Shown one piece after another: positions 1 through 7,078 of a stretch of DNA of 37,094 nt; position 1 is the first letter of the stretch, and every line of letters starts with the position of its first letter. Origin of the DNA: CAZPKH01 sp964407165 (lineage in GTDB: Bacteria; Bacteroidota; Bacteroidia; Bacteroidales; Muribaculaceae); NCBI GenBank assembly GCA_964407165.1, contig CAYOUJ010000025.1, positions 1 to 37,094 of the forward strand. Direction: 5' to 3'. The notes under the pieces were generated by a model. That model was not told the origin of the DNA. It did not search any database and saw only the letters and a list, made by a program, of their open reading frames with translations. The position numbers were made by a program, and so were the translations under genes.

Positions 1-352
1 CGCCCATGATGGGCAGCAGAGCCTGCTTGAACGACGCCAGCTCGCCCACTAGTATCTCGCGCTTGATCTCCAGGCCTATGGTGAAGAAGAAGATGGCCAT
101 CAGCGCGTCGTTGATGAAGTCGAGCACGCTCATGGGGTGGCCGGAGTGGCTGAAGATGTTGAACGAGCCTACCTGCAGGCGCACCTCCTGGTCCCAGAAG
201 TCGAAGTAGAGGGTGTTCAGCCCCGGGATGTTCGCCACGATGAGAGCGAGGACGGTGGCAAAGATGAGCATGTTGCCGCCCGTGGCGTGGCGCGCCAGGG
301 CGCGGCGGGCAGCGAAGAACACGTGGTGGGTATGGGGTTCGGGGGTAGTCAT
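1..352 (-). CDS. nhaA: Na+/H+ antiporter NhaA (5' part, cut by the window edge)
   Basis: The visible product is the first 117 or so residues of an inner-membrane sodium/proton antiporter, which exchanges cytoplasmic Na+ for external protons in pH and salt homeostasis. The reverse strand reads MTTPEPHTHH from the ATG at 352. A first hydrophobic helix follows (GGNMLIFATVLALIVANIPG), then the strongly NhaA-like stretch FFFTIGLEIKREILVGEL, which belongs to the second transmembrane helix and following loop of the family. The catalytic Asp pair lies beyond the window, so the rest of the gene cannot be judged. No canonical TAnnTTTG box was found directly upstream; that gap holds an ATCGAT-rich tract. 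The family call rests on motif recognition and is strong. Confidence 0.9.
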   Translation of the reverse strand, partial: MTTPEPHTHHVFFAARRALARHATGGNMLIFATVLALIVANIPGLNTLYFDFWDQEVRLQVGSFNIFSHSGHPMSVLDFINDALMAIFFFTIGLEIKREILVGELASFKQALLPIMG

Positions 353-406
353 GACGTTGTGATTTTGAAAATATAACGCCGTGGCGCGGCGGTTGGTTCT
401 TTAGGA

Positions 407-446
407 AATCGATGGTCAATCGATGATTGTCGAGTGGTTGTCGAAT
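407..446. repeat. ATCGAT-rich intergenic tract (locus 1)
   Basis: Spaced ATCGAT and TGTCGA words lie between nhaA and the tRNA promoter. Similar tracts occur at six other intergenic places in this window, so this is a member of a dispersed low-complexity family rather than a unique site. Confidence 0.5.
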
Positions 447-475
447 TTTTTCGAAAGAAAAAGTTGGTGAAATGC

Positions 476-506
476 TTGCAAGAGCCAAAAAAAGGTTGTA
501 ACTTTG
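476..506 (+). promoter_or_regulatory. Bacteroidetes-type promoter for tRNA(CAT)
   Basis: TTG at 476-478 and TAACTTTG at 499-506 are separated by exactly 20 bp. This matches the known Bacteroidetes primary sigma consensus (TTTG near -33, TAnnTTTG near -7). The tRNA begins 54 bp further on, and a heptamer repeat tract lies in its leader. Confidence 0.8.
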
Positions 507-521
507 CACCCACAAAAGCCG

Positions 522-556
522 CTAACTATAAGTTATAAGTTATAAGTTATAAGTTA
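522..556. repeat. Heptamer tandem repeat (ATAAGTT), copy 1
   Basis: Four uninterrupted ATAAGTT units lie between the tRNA promoter and the tRNA itself. A 32-bp stretch of the tract is identical to the one at 3561-3598. A change in unit number would alter only the 5' leader of the tRNA precursor. Confidence 0.85.
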
Positions 557-560
557 CCGA

Positions 561-634
561 GGTCCCTTAGCTCAGTTGGTTAGAGCACCTGACTCATAAT
601 CAGGGAGTCGTAGGTTCAAGCCCTACAGGGACCA
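561..634 (+). tRNA. tRNA with anticodon CAT (Met or Ile2)
   Basis: The sequence folds as a full cloverleaf. The acceptor stem pairs GGTCCCT with AGGGACC, the D arm has GCTC/GAGC, the anticodon stem pairs CCTGA with TCAGG around the loop CTCATAA, and the T arm pairs GTAGG with CCTAC. The anticodon is CAT at 595-597 and the discriminator base is A634. The 3' CCA is not encoded. A CAT anticodon may belong to elongator Met or, after lysidine modification, to Ile2; the sequence alone does not separate the two. The initiator is unlikely because the first base pair (G-C) is fully paired. Confidence 0.93.
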
Positions 635-643
635 CCCATCCGC

Positions 644-674
644 GAGGGCGAAGGAGCAACTCTCCCTCGCCCTC
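644..674 (+). terminator. Probable terminator hairpin after the tRNA
   Basis: GAGGGCGAAGGAG pairs with CTCCCTCGCCCTC across a 5-nt loop with one mismatch. There is no clear U-run after it, so it may act as a processing or stability hairpin instead of an intrinsic terminator. Confidence 0.5.
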
Positions 675-681
675 ATACTGC

Positions 682-717
682 TTGAATAACCACGAATTTT
701 TATTCGTGGTTATTCAA
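682..717. terminator. Perfect 16-bp hairpin between the tRNA and kinase gene ends
   Basis: TTGAATAACCACGAAT and its exact reverse complement flank a TTTT loop. The hairpin lies 4 bp from the kinase stop codon and between convergent transcripts, so a bidirectional terminator role is likely. Its core AACCACGAAT recurs in the inverted repeat at 13334-13412. Confidence 0.65.
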
Positions 718-721
718 ACAT

Positions 722-2524
722 TCAGAGGGCGAGGCGGAGGCCGTTGCCGCTGCCGCTGCCGGGAGAACTGGCCTTGCGGTAGGAGACGTTTGCGGTCTTG
801 TCGTTGCTCTCGGGGCCGCCGCCGCGAGCCACGCGCACCATGCTCTGCTCGTCGCCGCGGGGGTTGTGCGCGGGTTTGGAGGTGTAGCGGGCCATGCCGT
901 CGTGGCACAGCTCGTAGATGTTGCCCACCATGTTATACAGACCCAGGGCGTTTGGCCGGAGGCTCAGGGCGGGATGGGTCACGCGGCCGTTGTTGGCCAC
1001 CGTCCAGCAATGTTGGTTTACGGAGTCTGCGGAGAGGTAGGCGGGGAACGGGTTGTCGCGCCCCTCGCGGGCGGCGAACTCCCACTCGGCCTCGGTTGGG
1101 AGCCGGAAGCGTGCGCCGGTGAGGGCGTTGAGGGAGTCGATGAACACCTGGCAGTCGTTCCAGCTGACGCGGTCGACGGGGAGGTCGCGGCCGACGTGCG
1201 ACGAGGGGTTCTCGCCCATGACGGCGACCCATAGCCACTGGGGCACCTCGGTGCGGCCGAGGTAATATGAGTCGAGGGTGACGGTGTGCAGCGGCAGCGC
1301 CTCGCTGTCGCGGCCCGAGTGGTCGCCCATGACGAACGAGCCGCCCGGCACCTTTACCAGCGTGTAGGTCAGCGTGTCGCAGCACAGTGTGTGGGTCAGT
1401 ATGTCCCAGTGCACGGGGCCTGTGACCAAAGGCTCTTCAGGAAGGGCCGGGTCGCCGTCTTCGGTTAGGCTGTAAGTTGGCCAGTATAAGATTACCAGTG
1501 ACATTGTTCCAATCGCAAAGAAGCCGAACAGCATAAGCATCGTCGTCAGCACGGGCCACCGGTCAACGAACTTTTTACTCCTCCGGGCAATGTTGTAAGC
1601 GTCGAGGTTGGGACGTGTCTCCTCCTGGTCGTCATCGGCAGGGTTTTCGGCGTCCGTGAGCTCGCTGAGAAACTCGTCCATCGACTGTGGGCGCCGTCGG
1701 GGGTTCATGGCCATGGCGTGGCGGATGGCGCGGCGTACGCTCTCGCTGATGTGCGCGGGCATCTCGGGGACGGGTGCGCCCAGCGACAGCTTGACGGCGT
1801 CGGGTGGGCGCACGCCGGTGAGCAGGGCGTAGAGCGTGGCGCCCAGCGAGTATACGTCTGAGGCGGGGGAGAGCATGTCGGTGTCTTTGGTCGACAGCTC
1901 CAGCGGGGCATATCCGGGCGTCTGGCCCATGATGGTCTGCGTGGTCACGCCTCCCGAGTCGGTGTCGATATGTTTGGCCATGCCGAAGTCTATCACCGTT
2001 ACGCGTCCGGAGGAGTCGACCATGAGGTTGCCGGGCTTGATGTCGAGGTGGAGCTGCCCCTTTGCGTGGACGTACGCCATGGCCTCGGCGGTCTGGCGGA
2101 TGTAGCCGAGGGCCTCCGCCTCGGGGATGGGCCCGCGTCGTCCGCGCATCTGCGAGAGCGACTCGCCGTCGATGTAGTCCATCACGTAGTAGGCCGTGCC
2201 GCGCTCCTCGAATACGGCCTCCACGCCCACCACGCCGTGGTGGTGAAGTTCGGCCAAGATGTGTGCCTCCTTGATGAAGCGCTCGATCTGGTGGGTGAGC
2301 AGCGTGGTGTTCGACCGGCCGACGGTGACGGTGCCGGTGGTCTCGTCGCGCTCGCACACGCCGCTTATAAACAGCTCCTTGACCGCCACGCGCTTGCCGA
2401 GCGTAACGTTCACGGCCTCGTATGTGCATCCGAAGCCGCCCGAGGCTATGAAGCGCACAATGCGGTAGACGCCCCCGTGTATGAGCGTCCCCGGCAGAAG
2501 GTGGTGTGTGGCGTCAGGTTTCAC
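722..2524 (-). CDS. Membrane Ser/Thr protein kinase fused to an FGE-sulfatase-like domain
   Basis: The 600-residue protein has three parts. Residues about 17-290 form a Hanks-type kinase with a Gly-rich loop (ASGGFGCTYEA), the ATP lysine in VAVKEL, the catalytic loop HLDIKPGN and DFG in DFGMAK. A single transmembrane helix follows at about 335-357. Residues about 380-600 form an FGE-sulfatase/SUMF1 (C-type-lectin-fold) domain with GGSFVMGD, LPTEAEWEFAARE and a final GLRLAL. The kinase would be cytoplasmic and the C-terminal domain periplasmic, suggesting a sensor. The Arg of the usual HRD motif is Leu here. The Cys-Arg that formylglycine-generating enzymes use near the C-terminus is absent (VSYRKASSP), so the domain probably binds a ligand and does not oxidise sulfatases. 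The start is GTG. Substrate and ligand are unknown. Confidence 0.9.
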   Translation of the reverse strand: MKPDATHHLLPGTLIHGGVYRIVRFIASGGFGCTYEAVNVTLGKRVAVKELFISGVCERDETTGTVTVGRSNTTLLTHQIERFIKEAHILAELHHHGVVGVEAVFEERGTAYYVMDYIDGESLSQMRGRRGPIPEAEALGYIRQTAEAMAYVHAKGQLHLDIKPGNLMVDSSGRVTVIDFGMAKHIDTDSGGVTTQTIMGQTPGYAPLELSTKDTDMLSPASDVYSLGATLYALLTGVRPPDAVKLSLGAPVPEMPAHISESVRRAIRHAMAMNPRRRPQSMDEFLSELTDAENPADDDQEETRPNLDAYNIARRSKKFVDRWPVLTTMLMLFGFFAIGTMSLVILYWPTYSLTEDGDPALPEEPLVTGPVHWDILTHTLCCDTLTYTLVKVPGGSFVMGDHSGRDSEALPLHTVTLDSYYLGRTEVPQWLWVAVMGENPSSHVGRDLPVDRVSWNDCQVFIDSLNALTGARFRLPTEAEWEFAAREGRDNPFPAYLSADSVNQHCWTVANNGRVTHPALSLRPNALGLYNMVGNIYELCHDGMARYTSKPAHNPRGDEQSMVRVARGGGPESNDKTANVSYRKASSPGSGSGNGLRLAL

Positions 2525-2544
2525 AGAAGAGATGCTTTACGCCG

Positions 2545-2552
2545 CAAATATA
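2545..2552 (-). promoter_or_regulatory. -7 element for the kinase gene
   Basis: The reverse strand reads TATATTTG, a perfect TAnnTTTG, 20 bp before the GTG start. No good TTG is seen at the -33 position, so this is a partial match. Confidence 0.55.
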
Positions 2553-2568
2553 CAAAATTTTTCTAAAA

Positions 2569-2623
2569 ACCGACAGATAATCGATAATAATCGATGGCCC
2601 GTCGATATTATCGACGGGCCATC
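2569..2623. repeat. ATCGAT-rich tract (locus 2) ending in a perfect hairpin
   Basis: Repeated TCGATAAT words lead into a perfect 15-bp inverted repeat with a 1-nt centre at 2593-2623 (GATGGCCCGTCGATA and its complement). It lies 24 bp past the stop of the lipoprotein gene at 2647 and probably ends that minus-strand transcript. Confidence 0.6.
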
Positions 2624-2646
2624 GGGGAAGTTGCTGATTAGGAGGT

Positions 2647-3462
2647 TTAGTATGCGAGGGTGGCGCGGACGGTGCCGAGCGAGCCGACAGTGAATGTCAG
2701 TCGGGTGGTCCACTCACCCTCGATTGAGCCTGAGAGGTTTGTGACCTCGTAGCCGGGGTATGGGGTGTCGTTGATGGTGGGGATGAGCGACGAGGCGCGC
2801 AGGTAGAGGTAAGCGTCGTCGACAGATGCGGCGATGCCGGAGAAGTTCATGTCGAGAGCGGGCATGTCGGCTGCAAACTTGGCCGACTTGATGTTGATGG
2901 TGGCCTGCATGGTCTTCGGGTCGGTGGTGATGATATACAGCGACTTGGAGTCGGTGTAGGTGGAGTCGCCGGGGAGGGTGGTGACGGTGGAGCCTTCGAC
3001 CCACACAGTCTTGGGGAAGAGGCGCACCTGCAGCTTGTCGTTGACGGTGAATGACATGCGCACTACGGGACGGTAGTCGGTGTCGACCGAGTTGTCGCGC
3101 CACTTGAGAGTGAAGTCGGTCAGTGTGACGTTGCTCACAGAAGCCTTGTCGGCGTCCACCTTGATGTATTGCGACGAGCTGATCTCCATGGGCATCTGTG
3201 TGATGGTGATGTCGCGGGGGGTGGAGGTGGTGGGCACGTTCTTGATGGTGACGGTGGCCTTCATGGCGGTGTAGTCGAAGGCCACGGTCAGAGAGCCGTC
3301 GGGCACGATGGTGGTCTCCTTGGTCTCGGTGTTGTACACGCTGTAGAAGCACTCGGCGTATGGGCGGGTGACGACGAAGTTGGGGCTGTCGTCGTCGCTG
3401 CAGGCGGCGAGCGCGAGGGTGCAGATGGCGCAGATGGCCAGTCGGATAGCAGTCTTAGTCAT
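2647..3462 (-). CDS. Exported lipoprotein of unknown function
   Basis: The 271-residue product starts with a lipoprotein signal peptide (TLALAAC, Cys20) followed by SDDDS. An acidic run after the lipidated Cys is the known surface-export signal in Bacteroidetes, so a place on the outer leaflet of the outer membrane is likely. The rest is rich in alternating beta-strand residues (Thr, Val, Ile) with no motif that I recognise, and it ends in TVRATLAY, which is compatible with a beta-rich fold. It lies directly downstream of the TonB-dependent receptor on the same strand, 119 bp away, so it could be that receptor's surface partner. The gap is filled by tandem repeats. It is not SusD-like: it is too short and has no helical TPR repeats. 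Confidence 0.8.
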   Translation of the reverse strand: MTKTAIRLAICAICTLALAACSDDDSPNFVVTRPYAECFYSVYNTETKETTIVPDGSLTVAFDYTAMKATVTIKNVPTTSTPRDITITQMPMEISSSQYIKVDADKASVSNVTLTDFTLKWRDNSVDTDYRPVVRMSFTVNDKLQVRLFPKTVWVEGSTVTTLPGDSTYTDSKSLYIITTDPKTMQATINIKSAKFAADMPALDMNFSGIAASVDDAYLYLRASSLIPTINDTPYPGYEVTNLSGSIEGEWTTRLTFTVGSLGTVRATLAY

Positions 3463-3470
3463 TTTATAAT

Positions 3471-3551
3471 AAGGAAATTAATGAATTTAAGGAAATTAAG
3501 GAAATTAATGAAATTAATGAAATTAAGGAAATTAAGGAAATTAAGGAGAGA
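3471..3551. repeat. Nonamer tandem repeat (AAGGAAATT) upstream of the lipoprotein start
   Basis: Nine imperfect 9-bp units (AAGGAAATT, AATGAAATT and variants) run from 9 to about 90 bp before the lipoprotein start codon. The tract would be in the 5' untranslated region or intercistronic space, so unit number could affect translation or spacing from the receptor gene. A related tract lies at 35447-35482. Confidence 0.85.
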
Positions 3552-3560
3552 ATCGGAACA

Positions 3561-3598
3561 CTATAAACTATAAGTTATAAGTTATAAGTTATAAGTTA
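3561..3598. repeat. Heptamer tandem repeat (ATAAGTT), copy 2, overlapping a stop codon
   Basis: The same heptamer as at 522-556, sharing a 32-bp identical stretch. On the minus strand its units encode the last residues of the receptor (TYNL) and its TAA stop at 3582-3584, so the tract has reached into the reading frame. Confidence 0.85.
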
Positions 3599-5801
3599 GC
3601 TTGAGGCCGAGCCGCGCGGGGGCGCCGCGCTGCAGGAAGGCGTTGCCGACCGACACGAAGTAGAAAGTGGTGAAGTCGGTGTCGGTTAGGTTCTCGCCCC
3701 ACAGCTTGACGCCCAGATCGCCGCGGGTGAAGGTGACAGAGGCGCCGAGCTGCGCGTAAAAGGGCTGCCGCACGGTGTTCTCCTCGTCCCAGTAGATTGA
3801 GCCGACGCCGCGGACGTTGACATCGAAGAGCAGCGAGCAGCCCCCCGGGAGGCCGAGAGTGTAGACGGCGGCGGCGAAGAGGGTGTTCTGCGGGGCGTAG
3901 GGCACGCGCTTGTCATCGTAAGAGCGGATGCCGTTGTCAAAGTCGACAAACCGCGCGTCGCAGAAGCCGTAAGATGCTTGCACAGAGAGCGGTGCGCTGA
4001 CCTGATATTTTCCGGCTACCTCGAATCCGAGTGAGCGCGTCTTGCCGGCGTTGGCCATGATGCGGCCGGTGGTGGTGCCGTCGGGAAACATGGTCAGCTG
4101 CTGGTCGCGGCAGTCGATGTAAAAGAGTGACAGAGAGAATGAGTTGTCGGGTGACGGGGCGAGGTTTAGGCCCACCTCATAGTTCCACGAGTGCTCGGGC
4201 TTGTAGGAGATGATTTGGCTGACGTCGTATTGCATCGACAGGCCCATCAGCCCCATCATGCGCTGCTGGAGCACGTCGCTGAACATCTGGGTGTTGAAGC
4301 CGCCGGCCTTGTATCCGCGGGCCACGGAGGCGTATGCGATGCCACCCCATCTGTCGGGGAGCCGGTAGGTGACGGCCACTTTCGGCAGCAGCTGCGTGAA
4401 CGACCGGTGGAGATGCCCCGTGTCGTCGATGTTGACAGGGTCGTGGCGGTAGATGCCGGGGTTGGCGGGATCGCTCAGGTCGAGTATGTCGTAGGCCGTT
4501 GCGCAGTGGCTGTGGTAGCGCAGGGAGTTATGCTCGTAGTCGAAGCGCAGGTCGGCCTCGATGGTCCAGCGCCCCAGCTCGAGGGTGCTTCGATGGTATG
4601 CCGCCAGGCCGTAGACAGGATTGGTGAAGTCGCTGTTGAGGGTGAACTCATCCTCGCTCCAGACAATAGGGTAGGTGGGGTTGATGCTGTTCAGCCGGCT
4701 GACTATCAATCCCTCGATGCCGTCGGGCTTGAAGGTGACGGGCGCGCTCATGCGCTGGCGCTTGTAGAAGGCGAATGCGCCGCCGAGCCAGGAGTAGCGC
4801 CCCGTGCGGCCGCTGAATATCACGTCCTGCGTCAGCGCCAGCTCGTGGCGCTTCTGCGTCAGGGTGAAGTAGGAGAGCGGCAGGAAGTCCTGGTCGAGCG
4901 TCATGTCGTCGTCGAGGTATTGCACGGAGGTGATGGAGGTTACGCTGAAGTGCCTCGTCTGCGTGCGCACCGTCAGGCCGTCGTTGAGGCTCCAGCGGTG
5001 GTAATAGCACGGGTCGTTGTAGTCTATGCGTCCGGTCTCGAGACTCTCGTAGGGGTATCCCTTTTGACGGGTGATGGCGTAAGAGGCTGTGTTCTCAACG
5101 ATTGTGGGGGCTGAAGGCGCCCATACAGTCTTCCAGCGGACGCTGCCGGCGTTCTCGCGGCCGACGTTGGAGCCGTCATGCTCGTTGGTGTAGAAGCCGT
5201 CGCAGTGGTTGAAGTAGCCGGTGATGGCCGTCGCCAGGGACGGGGAGAGTCGGGTATAGTAGCCGAGGCTGACGCGCTCGGTCAGGCCCGACGACAGCTC
5301 CGCCATCATACGCAGCCCCTGGAAGCGCATGGGGGAGAGGGTGGTGATGTTGATCTGGCCTCCCATGGTGTTGCGCCCGTAGAGGGTGCTCTGCGGGCCG
5401 CGCAGCACGTCGATGCGCTCGATGTCTTGCAAGTCGAAGTCGTAGTTGTCTTTGTTTAGATACGGCACATTGTCAACGTTCAGGCCGACTACCGGCTGGT
5501 CGATGCGCGCGCCGATGCCGCGCATGTATATGGTCGAGGTCATGCGCGAGCCGTACTCGGGGATATAGAAGTTAGGCGACACCTCGCTGACGTCGCGCAT
5601 GGTGAGTATGTTCAGGCGGCTGACCTCCCCGGCGCCGACTATGGTCAAGGCGCCGGGCTGAAGCGAGAGGGCGTATGCGCCCGTCTTGACGGCGGTGACT
5701 GACACCTCGCCAAGCATCAGCACCGTGTCGGGAGCTTCCTCAGCCCTGAGACACAGCGCGGTAGATATGGCTGCGCAGAGCAGCAGGGCATATCGCTTCA
5801 C
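3582..5801 (-). CDS. TonB-dependent outer-membrane receptor
   Basis: The 739-residue product imports a substrate across the outer membrane using TonB energy. The signal peptide is about 20 residues (ALLLCAAISTALCLRA). A plug domain follows with RGIGARIDQPVVGL, VDNVPY, IERIDVLRGPQSTLYGRN and MGGQINI, then a 22-strand-type barrel ending in an aromatic beta-strand. It lacks the N-terminal carboxypeptidase-like domain of SusC proteins and has no SusD neighbour, so it resembles iron-complex or cofactor receptors; the substrate is unknown. I place the start at the GTG at 5801. The longer frame begins with a TTG at 5837 that lies inside the -33 element, and TAACTTTG lies within that extension, so the longer start cannot be transcribed from this promoter. 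Translation would begin almost at the transcript start. Confidence 0.92.
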   Translation of the reverse strand: MKRYALLLCAAISTALCLRAEEAPDTVLMLGEVSVTAVKTGAYALSLQPGALTIVGAGEVSRLNILTMRDVSEVSPNFYIPEYGSRMTSTIYMRGIGARIDQPVVGLNVDNVPYLNKDNYDFDLQDIERIDVLRGPQSTLYGRNTMGGQINITTLSPMRFQGLRMMAELSSGLTERVSLGYYTRLSPSLATAITGYFNHCDGFYTNEHDGSNVGRENAGSVRWKTVWAPSAPTIVENTASYAITRQKGYPYESLETGRIDYNDPCYYHRWSLNDGLTVRTQTRHFSVTSITSVQYLDDDMTLDQDFLPLSYFTLTQKRHELALTQDVIFSGRTGRYSWLGGAFAFYKRQRMSAPVTFKPDGIEGLIVSRLNSINPTYPIVWSEDEFTLNSDFTNPVYGLAAYHRSTLELGRWTIEADLRFDYEHNSLRYHSHCATAYDILDLSDPANPGIYRHDPVNIDDTGHLHRSFTQLLPKVAVTYRLPDRWGGIAYASVARGYKAGGFNTQMFSDVLQQRMMGLMGLSMQYDVSQIISYKPEHSWNYEVGLNLAPSPDNSFSLSLFYIDCRDQQLTMFPDGTTTGRIMANAGKTRSLGFEVAGKYQVSAPLSVQASYGFCDARFVDFDNGIRSYDDKRVPYAPQNTLFAAAVYTLGLPGGCSLLFDVNVRGVGSIYWDEENTVRQPFYAQLGASVTFTRGDLGVKLWGENLTDTDFTTFYFVSVGNAFLQRGAPARLGLKLTYNL

Positions 5802-5806
5802 GTCTG

Positions 5807-5837
5807 CAAAGTTACGCAAACCCCCGCGCCCGTGCAA
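5807..5837 (-). promoter_or_regulatory. Promoter of the TonB-dependent receptor (near-leaderless)
   Basis: On the minus strand TTG (5837-5835), 20 bp, then TAACTTTG (5814-5807). Only 5 nt separate the last G of the -7 box from the GTG start at 5801. Since transcription normally starts 4-7 nt after the box, the mRNA would be leaderless or nearly so. Confidence 0.75.
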
Positions 5838-5840
5838 TCC

Positions 5841-5850
5841 CTACATGTAG
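5841..5850. promoter_or_regulatory. Palindrome CTACATGTAG between divergent promoters
   Basis: A perfect 10-bp palindrome lies 3 bp outside the receptor -33 element and 27 bp from the sigma-gene -33 element. The position suits a shared operator, but a palindrome this short can arise by chance. Confidence 0.35.
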
Positions 5851-5877
5851 TGATATAGCCTGTAATTGCTGAATTTG

Positions 5878-5909
5878 TTTGGGCATTTAGCAGAAAAGGC
5901 GTACCTTTG
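5878..5909 (+). promoter_or_regulatory. Promoter of the ECF sigma factor operon
   Basis: TTTG at 5878-5881, 20 bp, TACCTTTG at 5902-5909; the start codon is 19 bp further on. This fits the housekeeping consensus and gives no sign of an autoregulatory ECF-type promoter. Confidence 0.8.
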
Positions 5910-5928
5910 CCGAAACCGACTACACTCG

Positions 5929-6498
5929 ATGGCCGAAACTAATTCCAAAATACCCCGCGACGACGCCGAGCTGACCGCACGGCTGCGCGACCCGCAGACC
6001 TGCCGGGCGGCGTTCAACGACGTCATCCGCCGCTACAGCGAGCCGCTTTATTGGCAGATACGCCGCATGGTGCAGAGTCACGACGACGCCAACGACCTGC
6101 TGCAGAACACGTTCATGAAGGCGTGGCTGAGCATTGACGGCTTCCGTGGCGACGCCCGCCTGAGCACCTGGCTCTACAAGATAGCCATAAACGAGAGCCT
6201 CACCCACATAGAGAAGGAGAAGCGTCGGCAGGCGCAGTCAATCGACGACGAGGGCTCGCCGCTGCTCAACGCCATCGAGGCCGACGAGTGGGTCGACGGC
6301 GACGCGCTCAAGAAAGATCTGCGCGAGGTGGTGGCCTCGCTGCCCGAGAAGCAGCAGCTGGTGTTCAACATGAAATACTTCGACGAGATGAAGTATGAGG
6401 ATATGTCCGCCATCCTTGGCACGTCGGTAGGCGCCCTCAAGGCGTCGTATCACCTGGCGGTGAAAAAAATAGAGGCACATTTTAGGGAACGCGATTAA
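5929..6498 (+). CDS. ECF (sigma-70 family) RNA polymerase sigma factor
   Basis: The 189-residue product directs RNA polymerase to a stress regulon. Region 2 covers the N-terminal half (RRYSEPLYWQIRRMV, then HDDANDLLQNTFMKAWLSI, where DDANDLLQNTF is the hallmark of region 2.2). Region 4 is in the C-terminal half (LPEKQQLVFNMKYFDEMKYE, then a helix-turn-helix with SVGALKASYHLAVKKI). Regions 1.1 and 3 are absent, as in ECF factors. The ATG at 5929 is chosen because the promoter lies inside the longer frame that starts at 5866. The next two genes are a membrane-anchored protein and a Spy-like periplasmic protein, a setting known for envelope-stress sigma factors in Bacteroidetes. Confidence 0.93.
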   Translation: MAETNSKIPRDDAELTARLRDPQTCRAAFNDVIRRYSEPLYWQIRRMVQSHDDANDLLQNTFMKAWLSIDGFRGDARLSTWLYKIAINESLTHIEKEKRRQAQSIDDEGSPLLNAIEADEWVDGDALKKDLREVVASLPEKQQLVFNMKYFDEMKYEDMSAILGTSVGALKASYHLAVKKIEAHFRERD

Positions 6499-6554
6499 AC
6501 CTTTGGGCTTTTTAGGTGTCAAATAACCGAAAACAGGAAAAACAGAAGAACATT

Positions 6555-7016
6555 ATGGCAGAAAAGGACAAAAACAGCATACTTCAGCGCGCCGGCCACG
6601 ACGCGGGCATGACCGTCCCCGAGGGCTTCTTCGAGCAGTTTGCCGAGCAGATGTCGGCACGGCTGCCGGAGCAGGAGTGGGAGCGCGAGGCCGCCCGCAC
6701 GCCCGTGCTCATCCGCCCGCGCACCACGTGGCAGCGCATTCGCCCGTACGTCTACATGGCTGCCATGTTCGCCGGCATCTGGCTGATGATGAACATGTTC
6801 ACCCTGTTTACCCCCGCTTCGATGGAGGAGCAGCTTCAGCAGAACGAGATGCTCACGCAGGCATTCCAGGACAGCTCCTTCGTCAGCGACCAGGAGGAGG
6901 CCATCGAGAGCGACCTCGACGATGTCACCGACGAGGAGATGGACGAGGCCATGGACTTCCTCTACGCCCAGGGCGTCACCGCCGACGACCTCCGCGCCAA
7001 AGCCCGGCTTAACTGA
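6555..7016 (+). CDS. Putative membrane-anchored anti-sigma factor
   Basis: From the ATG at 6555 the product has 153 residues: a cytoplasmic part with VPEGFFEQFAEQM near residue 21, one transmembrane helix at about 64-86 (YVYMAAMFAGIWLMMNMF) and an acidic outer segment (EEAIESDLDDVTDEEMDEAM). This layout, and the place directly after an ECF sigma gene, suggest that it holds the sigma factor at the membrane and senses envelope stress. There is no zinc-binding HxxxCxxC motif of the classical ZAS domain. A GTG at 6516 would add 13 residues (SNNRKQEKQKN); I prefer the ATG because it follows a purine-rich stretch and the longer start is only 17 bp after the sigma stop. The role is inferred from context. 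Confidence 0.75.
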   Translation: MAEKDKNSILQRAGHDAGMTVPEGFFEQFAEQMSARLPEQEWEREAARTPVLIRPRTTWQRIRPYVYMAAMFAGIWLMMNMFTLFTPASMEEQLQQNEMLTQAFQDSSFVSDQEEAIESDLDDVTDEEMDEAMDFLYAQGVTADDLRAKARLN

Positions 7017-7078
7017 CACGTCAATGTCATGAAAACAACGGATTACACAAATTTTGTGCAAAACCCATACGACTGTAT

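Noticed and set aside
722..860. Diversity-generating retroelement variable region at the end of the kinase-FGE gene
   Set aside because: The fold position fits, but no template repeat or reverse transcriptase is in the window, so it is not listed as a feature.
3471..3598. CRISPR-like repeat array
   Set aside because: The units are 7-9 bp, directly adjacent with no spacers. They are simple tandem repeats.
5838..5928. Upstream extension of the sigma factor from an ATG at 5866
   Set aside because: The extension contains the promoter boxes and encodes residues outside the normal region 2 start.
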